From Promethearchaeota archaeon (GTDB lineage Archaea > Asgardarchaeota > Lokiarchaeia > Sigynarchaeales > SOKP01), in NCBI GenBank assembly GCA_019057975.1, contig JAHLWJ010000032.1:1-22538 (forward strand): a stretch of DNA of 22,538 bases. Reading direction: 5' to 3'. Every line of letters starts with the position of its first letter. Positions within the stretch are counted from its first letter, which is position 1. Under the pieces are notes generated by a model. It saw only the letters and a list, made by a program, of their open reading frames with translations. It was not told where the DNA came from and did no database searches. This document shows positions 21,770 through 22,538 of the stretch, in pieces. The position numbers and the translations under genes are program-made.

Positions 21770-22534
21770 TTATTTAACCCCCTCTATTTCTTTTGCTAAA
21801 TTCTTATATGCTAATGCACTTGGATTATTTGGTGCATAATAAAGTATAGATCTTCCAATCATTGGACTTTCTTTAAACCTTACAGTGTGTCTTATTACGG
21901 AATTAAATACTTTGTATTTACCCTTTAAGACTTCTCTTATTTCGTTTGCAACCTCTTTTGAGTGAAGTGTTCTTACATCATAAAAAGTAAAAACTATCCC
22001 CAATACTTTTATTTCTTTATTTACATAATTTTTGACATCTGTAATTGAATCAAGAAGAAATTTTAAGGCTCTAAGTGAATAGTACTCGCATGCAATTGGT
22101 ATTAATACCTCTTTAGCAGCAGCTAAAACATTAATTGCTAAAACTCCCAATGATGGTGGAGTGTCTATTAAAATATAGTCATATTTATCAGTTATGTTTT
22201 TAATAGAATTATTTAGTTTAAAAGCCCACTTATCTTTAGACAATAGCTCCAATTCAGCACCGCAAAGATCTATATTGGATGGAGCAAGATATAGACCGGA
22301 TTTTGTTTCAACAACTATTTCTTTAATATCAATGTTGTCTAATATAACATCATATATGGATTTATTTATTGATTCAGGTTCAACACCCAGACCTATTCCT
22401 AATCCACCTTGTGGGTCCATGTCTACAAGCAATACACTCTTACCAATCCCTTTTAATGCAGCACCCAAATTTATTACTGTTGTGGTTTTACCTACTCCCC
22501 CCTTTTGATTTGTTACAGATATTATTCTTCCCAT
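21770..22534 (-). CDS. parA: ParA-family partition ATPase
   Basis: A 254-residue ParA/Soj-type ATPase that would bind the nucleoid and move plasmid copies apart with its DNA-binding partner. The deviant Walker A KGGVGKTTT is at 11-19, the Walker A' region is LLVDMDPQGGLGIG, and Walker B is YILIDTPPSLG. Length is that of the short Soj-like class without an N-terminal operator-binding HTH, so autoregulation is probably done by the partner. It forms an operon with the next gene. The ATG lies 4 bases from the window end, so promoter and ribosome binding site are outside, or at the window start if the molecule is circular. There, minus-strand AGGTCAGG would be at a workable distance, which is consistent with but does not prove circularity. 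Confidence 0.92.
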   Translation of the reverse strand: MGRIISVTNQKGGVGKTTTVINLGAALKGIGKSVLLVDMDPQGGLGIGLGVEPESINKSIYDVILDNIDIKEIVVETKSGLYLAPSNIDLCGAELELLSKDKWAFKLNNSIKNITDKYDYILIDTPPSLGVLAINVLAAAKEVLIPIACEYYSLRALKFLLDSITDVKNYVNKEIKVLGIVFTFYDVRTLHSKEVANEIREVLKGKYKVFNSVIRHTVRFKESPMIGRSILYYAPNNPSALAYKNLAKEIEGVK

Positions 22535-22538
22535 AAAT

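Noticed and set aside
1..22538. Archaeal origin, suggested by GGTGAT ribosome binding sites and an AT-rich background
   Set aside because: Consensus -35/-10 promoters, intrinsic terminators, phage terminase remnants and an antisense-controlled rep leader point to a bacterium.
1..22538. tRNA, rRNA or known riboswitch
   Set aside because: I saw no cloverleaf, CCA-ended arm or known riboswitch core on either strand by eye.

Overview
The window looks like a low-GC bacterial plasmid, possibly the whole molecule, that carries prophage debris and accessory cargo. Plasmid marks are a ParA-type ATPase with a small DNA-binding partner at the right edge, and a replication initiator with an antisense-RNA control region and iteron-like repeats inside its gene. 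AT-rich DNA, AGGAGG-type ribosome binding sites, TTGACA/TATAAT promoters and intrinsic terminators fit an anaerobic member of the Bacillota (Clostridia or Halanaerobiales-like). That placement is inference: there is no rRNA or other taxonomic marker.

Layout. 1-910 holds remnants of a phage packaging locus (C-terminal half of a terminase large subunit, a scrap of a ParB-N-like protein). 1336-2001 is a secreted protein of unknown role with its own terminator. 2364-3642 is a small arsenic module on the minus strand (promoter, 46-residue Cys-rich protein, ArsM methyltransferase) bracketed by about 60-bp direct repeats. 3980-9445 is a compact tyrosine recombinase followed by five unrelated orphan genes. 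Between them lie near-identical copies of the recombinase gene's own 3' end, an arrangement that resembles an integron-like cassette array. Its cargo is a membrane-anchored transglutaminase-like protein, a multi-pass membrane protein, an Apea-type HEPN protein, a PLD-like protein and an AbiU2-like protein. 9519-10282 is a broken terminase-small-subunit-like gene and a short GTG-started frame. 10283-13196 is a three-gene restriction-modification operon (m4C-type and m6A-type methyltransferases plus an HNH nuclease), with the two-methylase-plus-HNH make-up of MboII-like systems. 13201-14247 is a frameshifted small membrane-protein gene and a DUF3800 protein.

14640-16147 is the replication module: a sense promoter, a convergent antisense promoter with a terminator (predicted about 125-nt countertranscribed RNA), a Rep protein with a tandemly duplicated winged-helix-like domain, and four CCGTGGT repeats at 23-24 bp spacing inside the rep gene, a likely origin. 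16280-17791 is a membrane protein of unknown function. 18238-20889 (minus) is a large protein with three about 100-residue repeats and a C-terminal transglutaminase-like domain. 21301-22534 (minus) is the partition operon.

Two copies of a 185-bp intergenic element (2082-2266 and 21106-21288) share a terminator, palindromes and a 17-nt G-rich tract, and are not explained by any known feature. The strongest candidates for something undescribed are the recombinase-tail repeat array and this paired G-rich element.
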